Origin: Arsenicicoccus piscis
Lineage (GTDB): Bacteria; Actinomycetota; Actinomycetes; Actinomycetales; Dermatophilaceae
Length of the DNA: 64,000 nt
Assembly (NCBI RefSeq): GCF_022568835.1
Contig: NZ_JAKZHV010000002.1
Span: 558,001 to 622,000, forward strand
Reading direction: 5' to 3'
Every line of letters begins with the position of its first letter. Position 1 is the first letter of the stretch. This document shows positions 16,555-26,100 of the stretch, piece after piece. The translations under genes and the position numbers were made by a program. The notes beneath the pieces are model-generated. The model saw only the letters and a list, made by a program, of their open reading frames with translations, did not search any database and was not told the origin of the DNA.

Positions 16555-17967
16555 TCAGTCGAGGGGCGCGTCGACGACGGTGCCGCCGGGGCCGATCAGG
16601 TGACCGCGCTGGGCCTTGCGGCTCTCGGTCTCGTTGCGGATGCGGCGGAAGAAGTCGTCGTTGAGCGGGTACTTCCAGAAGACGAGCATCGCGCAGATCG
16701 CGACCACGGCCGGGACCAGGGCGATGGCGGCGCGGATCGCGGTCAGCGCCGACTCCGGCTGGATGTCCGCGCCCGCCTTGTAGGAACCCCACGCGAGCAG
16801 CCAGCCGCTGATGGCGCCACCGAGCGACTGCGTCAGCTTGCGGGTGAACGAGTAGATCGCGTAGGTCGAGCCCTCGGTGCGCGTGCCGTTCTTCCACTCG
16901 CCGTACTCGACGGTGTCGGCCTCGAGACCGAACATGGCGACGTTGATGATCGAGGCGCCAACTCCCCTGATGGCCAGGAAGATTAGCGCGAGCACGGCCG
17001 CACCCATCGGCGAGAAGAACAGGGCGATGCCGGCGTTGACGAGGGTGATCGGCGCGGTCCACGACACGTCGCCGAGGATGTAGCGCGCGTAGTAGGCGGT
17101 CGCCGGCCCGACGGCGTAGACGCCGGTCAGGTAGAACAGGCTGCTGAGGCAGAGGATCTGCAGCGGCTTGTTGAGCCGCAGCGTGTCGATCGTCTCCTTG
17201 ATCGTCGTCTTGGCCTGGACCCGGACGACCTGCTCCTTGCAGTTGAAGAAGACCATCAGGAAGCACGCGAAGCCGAGCACCATGAAGCCGAGCGTCGTCT
17301 GGGTGAAGATCGTCTGCATGTCGCTCTGCAGGGCGGCGAGCTGCACGGTGTCGCCGGCCTTCTTGGCCGCCGTGATCTTCTTCTGGACGTCGGAGATGCG
17401 CGGGGCGATCAGATAGGTGAGGAACACGCCGGCGGCGGCACTGCCCCACATGCGCCAGGCGACCAGCTTGGCGAGCTCGGCCACCGACTGGGTCATCGCC
17501 GAGGCGAGCGAGCCGTAGGGGATGTTGACCATCGAGTAGAGCAGGCCGAGCATCATGTAGGTGATGTAGGCGTAGAGGAGCGCCGGCCCCTCGTTGGTGT
17601 TGGTCCCGGTGACCTTGAGGCTGTGGGGCACGTGGAAGGTCAGGTAGGACAAGAACAGCAGCGGGAGTGCGAAGAAGATGATGAACGGGCGGAACTTGCC
17701 CCAGCGCGTCATCGTCGCGTCGACCGCCCGACCCGCCACCAGGTCGGTGAACGCGTCGAACAGCCGGACCAGGAGGAACATCGTGCCGATCGCGGCGGCC
17801 GAGATGCCGGCGACGTCGGTGTAGTAGAAGAGCAGCCAGGTGTTGGCGAGGGCAAACGCCAGGTTGCAGCCGAAGTCCCCCAGCATGTAGCTGAAGATCG
17901 ATCGGACCGACATCTTGTGGAGGGCACCGTGTGCTTCGGTGCTGCTCGCCGTTGAGCCTGCGGACAT
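16555..17967 (-). CDS. GPH-family sugar (uronide):cation symporter
   Basis: 470 residues and 12 predicted membrane segments. SYMLGDFGCNLAFALANTWLL, LVRLFDAFTDLVAGRAVDATMTRWGKFRPF and MVNIPYGSLASAMTQ near residue 150 are hallmarks of the glycoside-pentoside-hexuronide family (UidB, XynP, MelB). The conserved GLEADTVEYGEWKNGTRTEG lies near residue 350. Sodium- or proton-coupled uptake of a glycoside or hexuronide is expected; the nearby uxaC-uxuB genes make a uronide plausible. ATG 17967 is chosen because GAAGGA lies just upstream in the transcript. A short Ala/Ser-rich head precedes the first membrane helix. Confidence 0.87.
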   Translation of the reverse strand: MSAGSTASSTEAHGALHKMSVRSIFSYMLGDFGCNLAFALANTWLLFYYTDVAGISAAAIGTMFLLVRLFDAFTDLVAGRAVDATMTRWGKFRPFIIFFALPLLFLSYLTFHVPHSLKVTGTNTNEGPALLYAYITYMMLGLLYSMVNIPYGSLASAMTQSVAELAKLVAWRMWGSAAAGVFLTYLIAPRISDVQKKITAAKKAGDTVQLAALQSDMQTIFTQTTLGFMVLGFACFLMVFFNCKEQVVRVQAKTTIKETIDTLRLNKPLQILCLSSLFYLTGVYAVGPATAYYARYILGDVSWTAPITLVNAGIALFFSPMGAAVLALIFLAIRGVGASIINVAMFGLEADTVEYGEWKNGTRTEGSTYAIYSFTRKLTQSLGGAISGWLLAWGSYKAGADIQPESALTAIRAAIALVPAVVAICAMLVFWKYPLNDDFFRRIRNETESRKAQRGHLIGPGGTVVDAPLD

Positions 17968-18126
17968 TCCGGGATCCTTCACGAGGGCGGGTGGTGCCAC
18001 TCAGTGTTCGGTCCGTCCGATCGTCCGCACCATCGGTTGCCACAAGTTGCCGGCGAGCACGGGGTGGTGCTGTGGCGCTGGGCGCTCAGCGCTGAGGTGT
18101 CCGCGCGGGGTCTCGCCGCTCGAAGC

Positions 18127-18468
18127 TCAGCTGCGGAGCACCCGATCCATCGCCTTGCCCTTGGCCAGCTCGTCGACCAGCTTGTCGAGGTAGCGGATCC
18201 GCTGCATCAGCGGGTCCTCGACGTCCTCGACGCGCACGCCGCACACGACGCCGGTGATCGACGACGCGTGCGGGGTGAGGCGGGCGTCGGCGAAGAAGTC
18301 CTCGAAGGTCGTCCCCGCCTCCAGGTGCGCAGCGAGCTCGGTCTCGTCGAAGCCGGTCAACCACCTGATGACCTGGTCGAGCTCGGCCTGCGTGCGGCCC
18401 TTCTTCTCGATCTTCGCGAGGTAGAGCGGGTAGACGGAGGCCACGCTCGTCAGGAAGATGCGGCTCAT
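18127..18468 (-). CDS. DUF2200 family protein
   Basis: 113 residues from ATG 18468: [21 protein letters not shown], then [18 protein letters not shown] and the C-terminal [12 protein letters not shown]. This is the small, soluble DUF2200 family of unknown function, which occurs widely in bacteria at about this length. It follows dapB on the same strand with a 29-base gap. No catalytic motif stands out. Confidence 0.8.
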   Translation of the reverse strand: MSRIFLTSVASVYPLYLAKIEKKGRTQAELDQVIRWLTGFDETELAAHLEAGTTFEDFFADARLTPHASSITGVVCGVRVEDVEDPLMQRIRYLDKLVDELAKGKAMDRVLRS

Positions 18469-18497
18469 GGTCTGGAGGCTAGCGGGTCCGGCCTCGC

Positions 18498-19247
18498 CTA
18501 CAGGCCGAGGTAGTGCTCCAGGCCGACCGTGACGCCCGGGTGCTGGCGCACGTTGCGGACCCCCTCGAGCACGCCCGGCATGAACGACACCCGGTCGAAC
18601 GAGTCGTGCCGGATGGTCAGCTGCTCGCCCTCGCCGCCGAGGAGGACCTCCTGGTGCGCGACCAGCCCGAGCAGCCGCACGGAGTGCACCGGCACGCCGT
18701 GCACGCGGGCTCCGCGAGCGCCGTGGGGATCGTGGGTCGTCGCGTCCGGCACGTCGCCGAGTCCGGCCTCCTCGCGCGCCGCCCCGACCAGGTCGGCCGT
18801 GCGTGCGGCGGTGCCGGACGGCGCGTCCACCTTGCCGGGGTGGTGCAGCTCGATGATCTCGACCGACTCGTAGAACCGGGCCGCCTGCTGCGCGAAGGAC
18901 ATCATCAAGATCGCGCCGATCGCGAAGTTGGGCGCGATCAGCACGCCCGTGCCCTCGGGCGCCTGCTCGACCTGGGCGCGCAGCGTCTCGAGCCGCGACT
19001 CGTCCCACCCGGTGGTGCCCACCACGACACTCACGCCACGGTCTACGCAGTAGGCGACGTTGGCCGGCGACGAGTCGGGCACCGAGAACTCGACCACGAC
19101 GTCTGCGCCGCCGAGGTCGCCCAGGTCGTCGCCCACGTCGTAGCGGCCGACGAGCTCGGTGTCCGGCGCGTCCTCGACCGCCTGGCAGACCGTCGAACCC
19201 ATGCGCCCCGAGGCGCCGATGACAGAGACCTTGATCGTGTCGCTCAC
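18498..19247 (-). CDS. dapB: 4-hydroxy-tetrahydrodipicolinate reductase
   Basis: 249 residues. [20 protein letters not shown] is the NAD(P)-binding loop; [14 protein letters not shown] and the [18 protein letters not shown] segment are the substrate-binding and catalytic signature (His-His and Lys-x-x-x-Pro-Ser-Gly-Thr). DapB reduces the cyclic product of DapA in the lysine/diaminopimelate pathway, needed for the cell wall. Full length and apparently intact. Confidence 0.96.
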   Translation of the reverse strand: MSDTIKVSVIGASGRMGSTVCQAVEDAPDTELVGRYDVGDDLGDLGGADVVVEFSVPDSSPANVAYCVDRGVSVVVGTTGWDESRLETLRAQVEQAPEGTGVLIAPNFAIGAILMMSFAQQAARFYESVEIIELHHPGKVDAPSGTAARTADLVGAAREEAGLGDVPDATTHDPHGARGARVHGVPVHSVRLLGLVAHQEVLLGGEGEQLTIRHDSFDRVSFMPGVLEGVRNVRQHPGVTVGLEHYLGL

Positions 19248-19257
19248 GCCCGTCAGC

Positions 19258-19812
19258 CTACCGGCGCAGCGCGGAGATCATCTCCCGTCGCACCAGCCCG
19301 CTTGCGCCCCGGATCCCGAGCCAGTAGATCCCGAACCGCCGCCGCGCCGTGGCATCAGTCGCCTCGCACAGCGTGCGGGTCTCCACCAGGGTGCGGTCCT
19401 CGGGTAGCGGATGAAGCACCCACTCCATGCCGTACTTCAGCCAACCAGGATCGGTGAACGACGTCACGTCCTCCATCGAAGTCATCGTGACTCGCTGGGG
19501 CACCACAGACCACGGCTTGCCCACCATGGCGAGCAGCAACCTGGTCGGCGCGTCCTCGACCAGGACGGCGGCCGCCCGCTCGGTGAACGTCTCGACGAGG
19601 GGACCCTGCAGGACGCTGCCACCCAGCTTGCGCATCGACATCACTGGCCGCGCCACCCGCAGATCTGACCACCCCAGCTGTCGAAGCGACTTCCAGACGA
19701 CCTCTGGTGGAGCGTCGACGATCCCGCTGTGGTGCTCACTGAACTGGTGCCCCGGGAGCACCTCGGCCAAGGAGGAGCTCGACGCCCCTGCCATTTTTGT
19801 TTTCATGGTCAA
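19258..19812 (-). CDS. SRPBCC-fold protein, function unknown
   Basis: About 184 residues. HSGIVDAPPEVVWKSLRQLGWSDLRVARPV at residues about 28-57, a hydrophobic middle and a GIYWLGIRGASGLVRREMISALRR end fit the START/polyketide-cyclase-like (SRPBCC) lipid or ligand-binding fold. Start codons at 19812, 19806 and 19794 are all possible. The gene is divergent from a TetR regulator only 24 bases away, and an A+T-rich inverted repeat covers its start. It is therefore probably controlled by that regulator. Confidence 0.7.
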   Translation of the reverse strand: MTMKTKMAGASSSSLAEVLPGHQFSEHHSGIVDAPPEVVWKSLRQLGWSDLRVARPVMSMRKLGGSVLQGPLVETFTERAAAVLVEDAPTRLLLAMVGKPWSVVPQRVTMTSMEDVTSFTDPGWLKYGMEWVLHPLPEDRTLVETRTLCEATDATARRRFGIYWLGIRGASGLVRREMISALRR

Positions 19813-19815
19813 AAA
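19794..19815. promoter_or_regulatory. Inverted repeat, possible TetR-type operator
   Basis: TTTTTG at 19794-19799 and CAAAAA at 19810-19815 form a 6-10-6 inverted repeat in an otherwise G+C-rich region. It overlaps the start of the SRPBCC gene and lies just upstream of the divergent TetR gene, a normal place for an autoregulatory operator. Confidence 0.4.
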
Positions 19816-19836
19816 CTAGCACGGCATGATGGCCAC

Positions 19837-20445
19837 ATGGCCAGACCTGCCCGCTTCACCCCCGACGGCATCCTCGACGCCGCCGCGCTGGTTGTGGCGC
19901 AGCGGTGGCGGGATGCCACCGTCGCCGACGTCGCGACGCAGCTGGGAACGCCACCCAACTCCGTCTACTACCGGTTCGCGACCAAGGACGCCCTCTTCGG
20001 ATCCCTCTGGCTTCGCTCGGTGCGGCGATTCCACGTGGGACTGCTCGAGGCCCTCGCCGGGAGCGATCCCCACGAGGCAGCCGTCGCTGCGGCCGTGCAC
20101 GTCCCCGCGTTCTGTCGGGCCCACAGGCTCGACGCGATCGCCATGACGCTCTACCGGCAGCAAGATCTCGCCCACACGGTGAGCGGTCAGCTCGCCGAGG
20201 ACGTCGCCCACGTCAACGACAGGGTGAGGGACGCCATGGTGGAGCTGAGCCGTAGGCGCTACGGCCGCACCGACGAGGACACCCTGGCGCTGGTCGCGGT
20301 GGCGTGCCAGGAGAACGGCTACGGGCTCGTCCGGCGGTACCTTCGCGCCGACCTCGACATGCCTCCTTGGCTGGATCAGGCAGTCGCTGCCGCATCGGCC
20401 GGCATCCTCGCCATCGGCGACACGCCGCCGCTCAGAGCTGGGTGA
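19837..20445 (+). CDS. TetR/AcrR family transcriptional regulator
   Basis: 202 residues. The N-terminal helix-turn-helix covers residues about 8-55 (FTPDGILDAAALVVAQRW, TVADVATQLGTPPNSVYYRF, TKDALFGSLWLRSV), which is the TetR pattern. The rest is a helical ligand-binding domain without a recognisable ligand motif. Divergent from the SRPBCC gene, which it probably represses. Its last 14 bases overlap the convergent epimerase gene. Confidence 0.88.
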   Translation: MARPARFTPDGILDAAALVVAQRWRDATVADVATQLGTPPNSVYYRFATKDALFGSLWLRSVRRFHVGLLEALAGSDPHEAAVAAAVHVPAFCRAHRLDAIAMTLYRQQDLAHTVSGQLAEDVAHVNDRVRDAMVELSRRRYGRTDEDTLALVAVACQENGYGLVRRYLRADLDMPPWLDQAVAAASAGILAIGDTPPLRAG

Positions 20446-21265
20446 ACCCCTCGCGCCATGACGCCGCGCTGGGGTCCCAGCCGAGCTGACGGGCTGCTCG
20501 GTTGCGGACCGGGCGCCCGATGCCGTTGCTGTCATCGACCTGCGGCGGCGTGCCACCGACCGCGGCCGCGAAGGCCGGCCCCCACTCGCGGCCTCCCGCA
20601 GGCTCGTCGTCGACGATGTTCACGAGGCCCGATGGCCAGGCCAAGGCCTGGACGAACGCCCGGGCGGCGTCATCCGCCTCGACGAACGAGGCCACTGCGC
20701 TCGGCACGACCAGAGATCCGGCGCGTGCAGCCAACCCGTGGCGGCCCTCGCGGGCGAACCAGGTGCCGGGACCGTAGAGCTGGCCGCACCGAAGGACGAC
20801 GCCGTGCGACCCGATGACGGCAGCCTCAAGAGCGGCGACTCCTGCGATGGTCCGGCGCGGCTCGCCCGCCTGCAGGTAAAGGGGTGTCGCCTCGTCAGCG
20901 GGCGCCGACGAAGGCGGGTTGACCCAGCTGATCGACTCAGCCACCACACGCGCCCCGGCCCGGTCGGCAGCCCCCACCAGGCTCTGGGTGCCGACTGCGC
21001 GAAGGTGGGCGTTGGAGGTCGGGTCGCCGGTGCCGAGGTCCGTCAGGAGGTGCAGCACCACCTCCGGCCGTGCTCTCTGTGTCGCGCCGTCCCAAGCCTC
21101 GTCATCCAGCACGTCGGCGACGATCGGGTGGGCATCGAGCTGTTCGAGGGCACGCACTCGGGTCGGGGAGCGTGTGGTGGCGAACACGGTGTGTCCCTGC
21201 CTGACAAGGCTCGGGACCACACGGCGACCGAAGACGCCCAGTCCACCCGCGACACGAATCCGCAT
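20432..21265 (-). CDS. NAD-dependent epimerase/dehydratase family protein
   Basis: 277 residues. The N-terminal MRIRVAGGLGVFGRRVVPSL is an extended SDR nucleotide-binding loop with GGxGxFG instead of the usual GGTGxxG. VVLHLLTDLG, the variant active-site region and the C-terminal LVNIVDDEPAGGREWGPAFA fit atypical or extended SDRs. The Tyr-x-x-x-Lys pair is not evident, so activity as a classical epimerase is uncertain. Start ATG 21265. Confidence 0.78.
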   Translation of the reverse strand: MRIRVAGGLGVFGRRVVPSLVRQGHTVFATTRSPTRVRALEQLDAHPIVADVLDDEAWDGATQRARPEVVLHLLTDLGTGDPTSNAHLRAVGTQSLVGAADRAGARVVAESISWVNPPSSAPADEATPLYLQAGEPRRTIAGVAALEAAVIGSHGVVLRCGQLYGPGTWFAREGRHGLAARAGSLVVPSAVASFVEADDAARAFVQALAWPSGLVNIVDDEPAGGREWGPAFAAAVGGTPPQVDDSNGIGRPVRNRAARQLGWDPSAASWREGFTQL

Positions 21266-21448
21266 CTGCCATCTCCATCGTTGAGGTCAGGGTCGTCATG
21301 AACGCTGCGGGATCTGCCGGACCAGAGCCGGCCGTCGCTCGGGTCGACGCATGAGATGACCCAAGAGCGACCCCGCCGTGGGACACCAAGGTCGGCCGGA
21401 CTAGCCTGTTGGCACGCTTCGAGGACGAAGACAGAAGGTGCAGCAGCC

Positions 21449-23107
21449 ATGGCCGTCGACCACCGTGACATCACCGCGCTCCCTGATCTGGCGACCGAGG
21501 CCGGTCGGGCCGGCCCCGTCCGGGTGCGCATGCCGATCTACGTCGACCTGCTGCCGCCGTGCAACGCGGGCTGCCCCGCCGGCGAGAACATCCAGGAGTG
21601 GCTGCGCCTGATCAAGGCGGGCGAGCCCGAGCAGGCGTGGCGCCAGCTCGTCCAGGACAACCCGTTCCCGGCGATCCACGGTCGGGTCTGCTACCACCCG
21701 TGCGAGACCGACTGCAACAGAGCAGAGCTCGACGCTGCCGTGTCGATCCACGGGGTCGAGCGCTATCTCGGCGACCTCGCCATCGAGCGGGGCTGGGCGC
21801 TCGACCGGCCCGCGACCAGCACGGGGCACCGCGTGCTCGTGGTCGGGGCCGGGCCGTCCGGCCTCTCGGCGGCCTACCACCTGGCCCGGGTCGGCCACGA
21901 GGTCGAGATCCGCGACTCCTCGCCGGAGGTCGGCGGCATGATGCGCTACGGCATCCCGGAGTACCGCCTCCCCCGCCACGTCGTGGACGCAGAGGTAGAC
22001 CGGCTGCGCGCCCTCGGGGTCCGCATCCGCACCGGCCACACCGTGACGGACCTGCTGACCGAGCAGCGAGAGGGCGGGTTCGACGCGGTGTTCGTGGCGG
22101 TCGGCGCCCACCTGTCCAAGAAGGTCGACATCCCGTCGCGCGACGCCACCCGGATCGTCGACGCCGTCTCGTTCCTGCGCGGCGTGGCGTCCGGGCAGAG
22201 CCCGATCATCGGCCGCAAGGTCGCGGTCTACGGCGGCGGCAACACGGCGATGGACGCCGCGCGCACAGCCCGGCGGCTGGGTGCGGCCGAGACGCTCGTG
22301 GTCTACCGACGCACCGCCGAGCAGATGCCGGCGCACGCCGAGGAGCGCGAGGACGCCGAGCGCGAGGGCGTGACGATGAGCTGGCTGCGCACCATCACGG
22401 CGGTCGACGACGACCTGACGGTGGAGGTCATGGAGCTCGACGACGACGGAAAGGCTCGCGGCACAGGACGATTCGAGCGGCTCGAGGCCGACACGGTCAT
22501 CCTGGCGCTCGGCCAGGAGGCCGACACCCGCTTCCTCCAGCAGATCCCGGGCATGCGCTTCGAGGGTGACGTCGTGCAGGTCGACCCGCAGACCCTGATG
22601 ACCGACGTGCCGGGCATCTTCGCCGGCGGCGACGCGGTGCCGTCCGAGCGCACCGTCACCATCGGCGTGGGTCACGGCAAGCGGGCGGCGCGCTCGATCG
22701 ACGCCTGGTTGGCGGGACGACCGGACGTGCGACCCGACAAGCACAAGATCGCGACCTACGACCAGCTGCACCTGTGGTACTTCGGCGACCACCGCCGCCG
22801 GCACCAGCCCGAGCTCGACCCGGACGCCCGGGTCGCGGCGTTCGCCGAGGTCGTCGGGGGGCTCAGCGAGCAGCAGGCCGACTTCGAGGCGCGGCGCTGC
22901 CTGTCCTGCGGCAACTGCTTCGAGTGCGACGGGTGCCTCGGCTCCTGCCCCGAGGACGCCGTCATCAAGCTGGGCCAGGGACATCGCTATCGCTACGACT
23001 ACACCCGCTGCACCGGCTGCGGCACCTGCTACGAGCAGTGTCCCGTGCACGCCATCGAGATGGTCGACGACCCCACCCTCGGCGCCGGCAGCGGGCGGAT
23101 CCGATGA
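21449..23107 (+). CDS. FAD-dependent NAD(P)H oxidoreductase, GltD-like, with C-terminal ferredoxin domain
   Basis: 552 residues; ATG 21449 has GAAGG upstream. The N-terminal cysteines (C38, C42, C82, C86, C90) match the [4Fe-4S] domain of the glutamate synthase small subunit. FAD loop VVGAGPSGLSAAYHLA lies near 130 and the NADPH loop VAVYGGGNTAMDAA near 257. At 486-540 two further cysteine clusters (CLSCGNCFECDGC, CTGCGTCYEQCPV) form a ferredoxin-like tail. No glutamate synthase large subunit is present. The gene is coupled (4-base overlap) to nifJ, so moving electrons between pyruvate-derived ferredoxin centres and NADP(H) is the likely role. Confidence 0.85.
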   Translation: MAVDHRDITALPDLATEAGRAGPVRVRMPIYVDLLPPCNAGCPAGENIQEWLRLIKAGEPEQAWRQLVQDNPFPAIHGRVCYHPCETDCNRAELDAAVSIHGVERYLGDLAIERGWALDRPATSTGHRVLVVGAGPSGLSAAYHLARVGHEVEIRDSSPEVGGMMRYGIPEYRLPRHVVDAEVDRLRALGVRIRTGHTVTDLLTEQREGGFDAVFVAVGAHLSKKVDIPSRDATRIVDAVSFLRGVASGQSPIIGRKVAVYGGGNTAMDAARTARRLGAAETLVVYRRTAEQMPAHAEEREDAEREGVTMSWLRTITAVDDDLTVEVMELDDDGKARGTGRFERLEADTVILALGQEADTRFLQQIPGMRFEGDVVQVDPQTLMTDVPGIFAGGDAVPSERTVTIGVGHGKRAARSIDAWLAGRPDVRPDKHKIATYDQLHLWYFGDHRRRHQPELDPDARVAAFAEVVGGLSEQQADFEARRCLSCGNCFECDGCLGSCPEDAVIKLGQGHRYRYDYTRCTGCGTCYEQCPVHAIEMVDDPTLGAGSGRIR

Positions 23108-26100
23108 GCGGCGGGCGCGTCGTCATCGACGGCAACGAGGCAGCCGCGTCGGTCGCCTACCGGCTGAACGAGCTGTGCTCGATCTACCCGATCACGCCGA
23201 GCTCGACGATGGCCGAGCTCGCCGACGAGTGGTCCGCCCACGGCCGCACCAACATCTGGGGTCAGGTGCCGACCGTCGTCGAGATGCAGTCCGAGGGCGG
23301 CGCCGCCGGCGCGATGCACGGCGCGCTGCAGGGCGGCGCCATGAGCACCACTTTCACAGCCTCCCAGGGCCTGCTCCTGATGATCCCCAACATGTACAAG
23401 ATCGCGGGCGAGCTCACCTCCACCGTCTTCCACGTCGCGGCGAGATCGCTTGCCACCCAAGGGTTGTCGATCTTCGGCGACCATCAGGACGTCATGGCGG
23501 TGCGGCAGACCGGCTTCGCCCTGCTGTCGTCCGCGTCGCCGCAGGAGGCGCACGACCTCGCCCTCGTCGCGCAGCTGTCGACGCTGGAGTGCCGGGTGCC
23601 GTTCGTGCACTTCTTCGACGGCTTTCGCACCTCGCACGAGCTCAACACCGTCGATCTGCTGAGCGACGACGACCTGCGAGCCATACTGTCCCCCAAGCTG
23701 ATCCACGAGCACCGTGAGCGCGCCCTCTCCCCCGCGAACCCGTTCATCCGCGGCACCGCGCAGAACCCCGACACCTCGTTCCAGTCCCGCGAGACGGTCA
23801 ACCTGTTCTACAGCTGGACGCCGGACGTGGTGCAGCGCCAGATGGACCGGCTCGGCGACCGGACCGGCCGTCGCTACCAGCTCGTGGAGTACTTCGGGCA
23901 CGAGCAGGCCGACCGCGTCGTCGTGGTCATGGGGTCCGGGGCACAGACCTGCCGCGAGACCGTAGACCGGCTGGTCGCCACCGGCGAGAAGGTCGGGGTC
24001 GTGCAGGTCCGCCTCTACCGCCCGTGGCCGGTCGAGCAGGTGCTCGCAGCGATCCCCGAGTCGGCCCGGCGCATCGCCGTGCTCGACCGCACCAAGGAGC
24101 CCGGCTCGGGCGGCGAGCCGCTCTTCCTCGACGTGGTGTCGGCGCTCGGCGAGGCCTACGCCCAGGGCCGGCGCGACGCCATGCCGACGATCATCGGCGG
24201 ACGCTACGGACTGTCGTCCAAGGAGTTCACGCCCGGCATGGTCGCCGCGATCTACGCCGAGCTGGCGCTGCCGGAGCCACGCCCCCGCTTCACGGTCGGC
24301 ATCACCGACGACGTCACCCACCTGTCCCTGGACTACGACGCGGACCTCGACGTCGAGCACGCCCAGACCCTGCGCGCGGTGTTCTACGGGCTCGGGTCCG
24401 ACGGCACGGTGGGCGCCAACAAGAACACGATCAAGATCCTCGGTGCGCGTGAGCACACCTACGCCCAGGGCTATTTCGTCTACGACTCCAAGAAGTCCGG
24501 CTCCCGGACGGTGTCCCACCTGCGGTTCGGCCCGCAGGAGATCCGAGCGCCCTACCTGGTGCGGCAGGCCGGCTTCATCGGGTGCCACCACTGGAGCATC
24601 CTCGAGCGGGTCGACATCCTCGAGACGGCTCGTCCGGGCACGACCCTGCTGCTCAACGCGCCGTTCCCGGCCGACGAGGTCTGGGACCGGCTGCCGCGGC
24701 CGCTGCAGCAACGCATCATCGACCTCGGCATCGACGTGCACGTCATCGACGCCGGCCTGGTCGCGCGCGAGGCGGGGATGGGCAACCGCACCAACACCGT
24801 GCTGCAGACCTGCTTCTTCGCGATCTCCGGCGTGCTGCCGGCCGACGAGGCGATCGAGCAGATCAAGGTGGCGATCCGCAAGACCTACGGTCGCCGCGGG
24901 CCGGACGTCGTGGCGCGCAACGAGGCGGCCGTCGACCAGGCGGTCGCCAACCTGCACCGGCTGGAGGTCCCCGGCCGAGCGAGCGGCGAGCGTGAGCTCG
25001 TGCCACCGGTCCCCGCCGACGCGCCGGAGTTCGTCCGCACCGTCACGGCACCGATGCTGGCCGGCCGCGGCGACGACCTGCCGGTCTCCCTCCTCCCGAT
25101 CGACGGCACCTACCCGAGCGGCACGACGCAGTACGAGAAGCGCAACATCTCCGACGTCGTGGCCGAGTGGGACCCGCAGGCGTGCATCCAGTGCGGCAGC
25201 TGCTCGATGGTGTGCCCGCACGCGGTCATCCGCAGCAAGTACTACACGCAGGGCGAGCTCGACGGCGCACCAACGGGATTCGCCTCCGCTCCGATCGACG
25301 CGGTGGGCCTTCCGGACACGCGCTACACCCTCCAGGTCTACGCCGAGGACTGCACCGGGTGCGGGCTGTGCGTCGAGGCGTGCCCGGTCAAGCCGCTCGG
25401 TCAGCCCAACCGGCGGGCGATCAACCTCACGCCCGTCGCTCCGCGGCTCGAGGCCGAGCGCGCCAACGTCGCCTTCTTCGAGACGCTGCCGGTCAACGAC
25501 CGCACCCGGGTCGATTTCGGCACGGTGCGCGGCACCCAGTTCCTGCGGCCGCTCTTCGAGTTCTCCGGGGCGTGCTCCGGCTGCGGCGAGACGCCCTACC
25601 TGCGGCTGCTCACCCAGCTCTTCGGCGACCGCGTCACCGTCGCCAACGCGACCGGCTGCTCGTCCATCTACGGCGGCAACCTGCCCACCACCCCGTGGGC
25701 CAAGAATGCCAAGGGCCGCGGACCCGCCTGGAGCAACAGCCTGTTCGAGGACAACGCCGAGTTCGGCCTCGGCCTGCGGCTCGCGGCCGACCTGCAGACC
25801 GACCTGGCCCGCAAGCGGCTCGGGCAGCTGCGTGACGAGGTCGGGGCCGAGCTGACCGACGCCATCCTCGAGGCGCCTCAGGCCCGCGAGTCCGAGCTCG
25901 CCGACCAGTGGGACCGGCTCGTCGTGCTGCACGAGCGGCTGGCCGACGTGGACGGCCCCTACGCCGACGACCTGCGCTCGGTGGCCGACCACCTGCTGCG
26001 TCGCAGCGTCTGGATCGTCGGTGGTGACGGGTGGGCCTACGACATCGGCTCGGGCGGTCTCGACCACGTGCTGGCGAGCGGGCGCGACGTCAACGTCCTC

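Noticed and set aside
21449..23107. Glutamate synthase small subunit (gltD)
   Set aside because: No gltB partner is present, and the C-terminal ferredoxin domain plus coupling to nifJ point to another electron-transfer role.
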